From Andalucia godoyi (Eukaryota > Discoba > Jakobea > Jakobida > Andaluciidae), in assembly GCA_009859145.1 (NCBI GenBank), contig VRVR01000012.1, positions 186,001 through 250,000 of the forward strand: a stretch of DNA of 64,000 nucleotides, written 5' to 3'. Both the position numbers and the translations under genes were made by a program. Shown one piece after another: positions 62,240 to 64,000 of this stretch. The notes under the pieces are model-generated. The model saw nothing but the letters and a program-made list of their open reading frames with translations. It was not told the DNA's origin and did not search any database. Every line of letters starts with the position of its first letter. The stretch's first letter is position 1.

Positions 62240-62638
62240 GCTGCACGCGGGACATGCAAACACTTTGCTTCCGCTGCTCGCGATGCTCGGTCGCCTTATG
62301 GAACAAACGTTGCTGGAATTGGTAGTCTTGCAGCGGATTCGACGATGATAGAACAGATGGCTATGGATGTTGTCTTAAAGAGTGTCGAAAATTCGGAGCC
62401 TGTGTCACCGGCTGAATTTTGGCCGAGCGTGCGCAAGCACGAATTCCTGTGAAACAAACGTGCTAGTGTCGGCCAGTCTTGCATGGAACCGTATGTGAAT
62501 TCAGTTCAGAATGGGTGGTGGACGCGTTCTTCCAAAACAGATATTGTACGCACCTTTTCCAGTCTCGATCCAGACGTGTGCCAGACAGGACGCGGACATC
62601 GGGATGACGATGGACTGACGTGGATAAAGTTTTTTTAA
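62240..62638 (+). pseudogene. Unassigned coding-like stretch with one in-frame TGA
   Basis: One + strand frame is open for 70 codons, meets TGA at 62450-62452, and is then open for 61 more codons to TAA at 62636-62638. Residues look protein-like on both sides of the TGA (for example MIEQMAMDVVLKSVENSEP before, VNSVQNGWWTRSSKTDIV after). There is no convincing start. It may be a decayed gene or the last exon of an unseen gene, or chance. No family recognised. Confidence 0.25.
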
Positions 62639-63071
62639 AAAGGCGAACGGAAGAATAGCGTAGTCTTTAATGTCTGGGTGCGTGGCCGTAATGTAGGGTA
62701 AAGAGTTGGTAATAAGGATAGCTGGTGAGATAAGGTTTGCTTATGTGTGCAGAACGATGGATCATGGATGTGTCAACAACGGCCTGCGAACCGTGATGTT
62801 TATAGAAACCGCCAGACCGCCAGTCGATTGCATCCAGTGTGGATCCAATGGTGGCTGCCGAACACATGCACTCGCTAGAAAACTGTTTATCCCAAAGATG
62901 ATGTTCCTGAAAGGGGAGATGGCGTGTTCGGTTAGAAAGAATGCAAATACGAAAAAGCGCAGATGTCGGTGAAATGTTATCAAATATAATACAAAATATT
63001 AATAGTCTATCGAAATTTTGCTCGATAGTGAAAATGTGGAATCTGCACTACCGCGCCTCAGCAATGAAATA
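62639..63071. other. 3' flank of the zinc-cluster gene
   Basis: No gene supported. Short frames on both strands have no domain. AT-rich near 62970-63010. Confidence 0.35.
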
Positions 63072-64000
63072 TCATTTCTTGCGCAAAGAAGAAGAGTCTG
63101 CGGAATGATTGCTGATTGAGCGAACGGGGTCGAATGCAGTGCTTCGTCGTCGAATATTGGCATCACCGACTTGCTGTTGTGGCTCTGCATTGTTCGACAC
63201 CCGTACTGCTTTCGGTTGTCGCGCAGCGATCGCATCTTCGTCCGCAATGCTTGCGCTTTGTGGTACTTCCTCGCGTCCTTCTGCGTGGAGTCGCTTCAAC
63301 AGTAATCGAGACGGTGCGCTGCTCACTTTCTGTGCCTCCGACCCCTCTGATCGATGCTCAAAGCGTCTGCACTGAGCGCGAGGAGATCGACTGGGGGTTT
63401 CTGATTTTGAATCCTTTTGGACATTAGATGCCCCTGTGCTACCTTCCACGAATTCAGAATCAGCAGACCGTTGGTGGACAGAAGCGTCTAAGGTCGATTC
63501 CAGGACGTCAACTGCTGACTCGGAATCCGCAGCGACAATGCTCTTCTGCGGATACAGGCACTGTTGTTCGATGCGAAGATGGATACAACGCAAGCATGGG
63601 ATTCCCCCCGAACACCTCTTTCTACGATTTCTGCATGGAATGCATGCAACATGTCTGCGAGCTGGCGTATCCTGCATGGTGTCTCGTGATTTCGGCAAAG
63701 CATTCGGCCCAGTACGTTCTTCCGTAGCATCGGCTGCGACCGGCGCTCTGTATTCCCGATAATTTGAAGTGATTCCAGCAGCTGGATCTAAGTAGTGCTC
63801 CAGCTGTGGGCCATGATGATATGATGGAGAGTATAGGCTGTGATAGAATTGATGTGGCTCATACGTCGCAAGGGGCATATGCTGTTGTGAGAATGCTGTG
63901 ATATTTCTCGGAGACGGTCGGAGTTCCATGTTCATCATGGCCATCTCTCCGCCATTCGGAAAGTTTCGTCGAGGAGAAAAAGGTGCAGTCGGAAGACCGG
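63072..64000 (-). CDS. Zn(II)2Cys6 zinc-cluster transcription factor (5' end outside window)
   Basis: The frame stays open to the right edge, so the N-terminus may be incomplete; the first visible ATG is at 63944. The six cysteines fit C-x2-C-x6-C-x5-C-x2-C-x8-C (CIPCRNRRKRC, then CLRCIHLRIEQQC), at about residue 100-128 from that ATG. This is the fungal-type binuclear zinc cluster, which binds DNA. His/Tyr/Pro-rich disordered sequence precedes it and a Ser/Arg-rich tail follows. No fungal middle-homology domain is seen in the 290 visible residues, so the protein is short for the family. The domain is commonest in fungi and patchy in other eukaryotes. Confidence 0.85.
   Translation of the reverse strand, partial: GLPTAPFSPRRNFPNGGEMAMMNMELRPSPRNITAFSQQHMPLATYEPHQFYHSLYSPSYHHGPQLEHYLDPAAGITSNYREYRAPVAADATEERTGPNALPKSRDTMQDTPARRHVACIPCRNRRKRCSGGIPCLRCIHLRIEQQCLYPQKSIVAADSESAVDVLESTLDASVHQRSADSEFVEGSTGASNVQKDSKSETPSRSPRAQCRRFEHRSEGSEAQKVSSAPSRLLLKRLHAEGREEVPQSASIADEDAIAARQPKAVRVSNNAEPQQQVGDANIRRRSTAFDPVRSISNHSADSSSLRKK

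Noticed and set aside
1-64000. tRNA, rRNA, snRNA genes and CRISPR arrays
   Set aside because: Looked for T-loop-type motifs, conserved rRNA and snRNA blocks and spaced direct repeats; none was convincing by eye. The 21-bp repeat and microsatellites have no CRISPR-like spacers.

Overview
The window is nuclear DNA from a unicellular eukaryote. About 31 protein-coding genes lie on both strands in 64 kb, roughly one per 2 kb, with AT-rich, microsatellite-rich spacers. They use the standard genetic code and few introns. I could place eight short introns (93-260 nt) by frame-consistent splice sites; seven of the eight donors read GTATGT or GTACGT. The content (oligosaccharyltransferase STT3, PIG-Q, TRPC4AP, NFRKB-type DEUBAD protein, GlcNAc-1-phosphotransferase, a SPICE1-like centriole protein, a Zn(II)2Cys6 factor) points to a protist with centrioles, a full secretory pathway and lysosomal-type sorting. 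I cannot place it more closely. No rRNA, tRNA or CRISPR array was recognised.

Layout. 1-9 kb: STT3 (5' end outside the window), DNA ligase I with two possible starts (mitochondrial and nuclear), an unknown protein, and a SPICE1-like coiled-coil protein. 9-17 kb: a TauE/SafE-type transporter, a TRPC4AP homologue and an unusual, bacterial-looking sirtuin. 16.97-17.31 kb: a broken mobile-element remnant that joins an IS607-type recombinase helix-turn-helix to the C-terminal zinc ribbon and RuvC-III end of a TnpB/Fanzor nuclease. A short diverged direct repeat lies at its 3' edge and again on the far side of the sirtuin. 17.8-30 kb: a disordered protein, PIG-Q, two tandem claudin-like four-TM paralogues, ankyrin, SUFU-like, EF-hand and stand-alone CBM20 proteins. 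30-44 kb: an M16-family metallopeptidase, a DEUBAD/INO80G-like protein, a lipid-alcohol-kinase/CDP-DAG-synthase-type membrane protein, a FYVE plus beta-helix protein, a DUF4211 protein, a SANT protein and an REX-type exonuclease. 44-64 kb: a large coiled-coil protein, a RecB-like Fe-S nuclease-fold protein, GNPTAB-like phosphotransferase, an unknown, TAN1/THUMPD1, a three-exon unknown, a tandem P-loop plus PH protein with heptapeptide repeats, an unassigned coding-like stretch, and a Zn(II)2Cys6 factor running off the right edge.

The genes are mostly unrelated housekeeping loci. Functional themes recur: ER glycosylation and GPI synthesis (STT3, PIG-Q) and lysosomal tagging (GNPTAB); nucleic-acid maintenance (LIG1, REX exonuclease, RecB-like); chromatin and ubiquitin (DEUBAD, TRPC4AP, SANT). 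The most unusual part is the 15.3-17.4 kb interval with the Fanzor/IS607 relic, the repeat pair and the atypical sirtuin.
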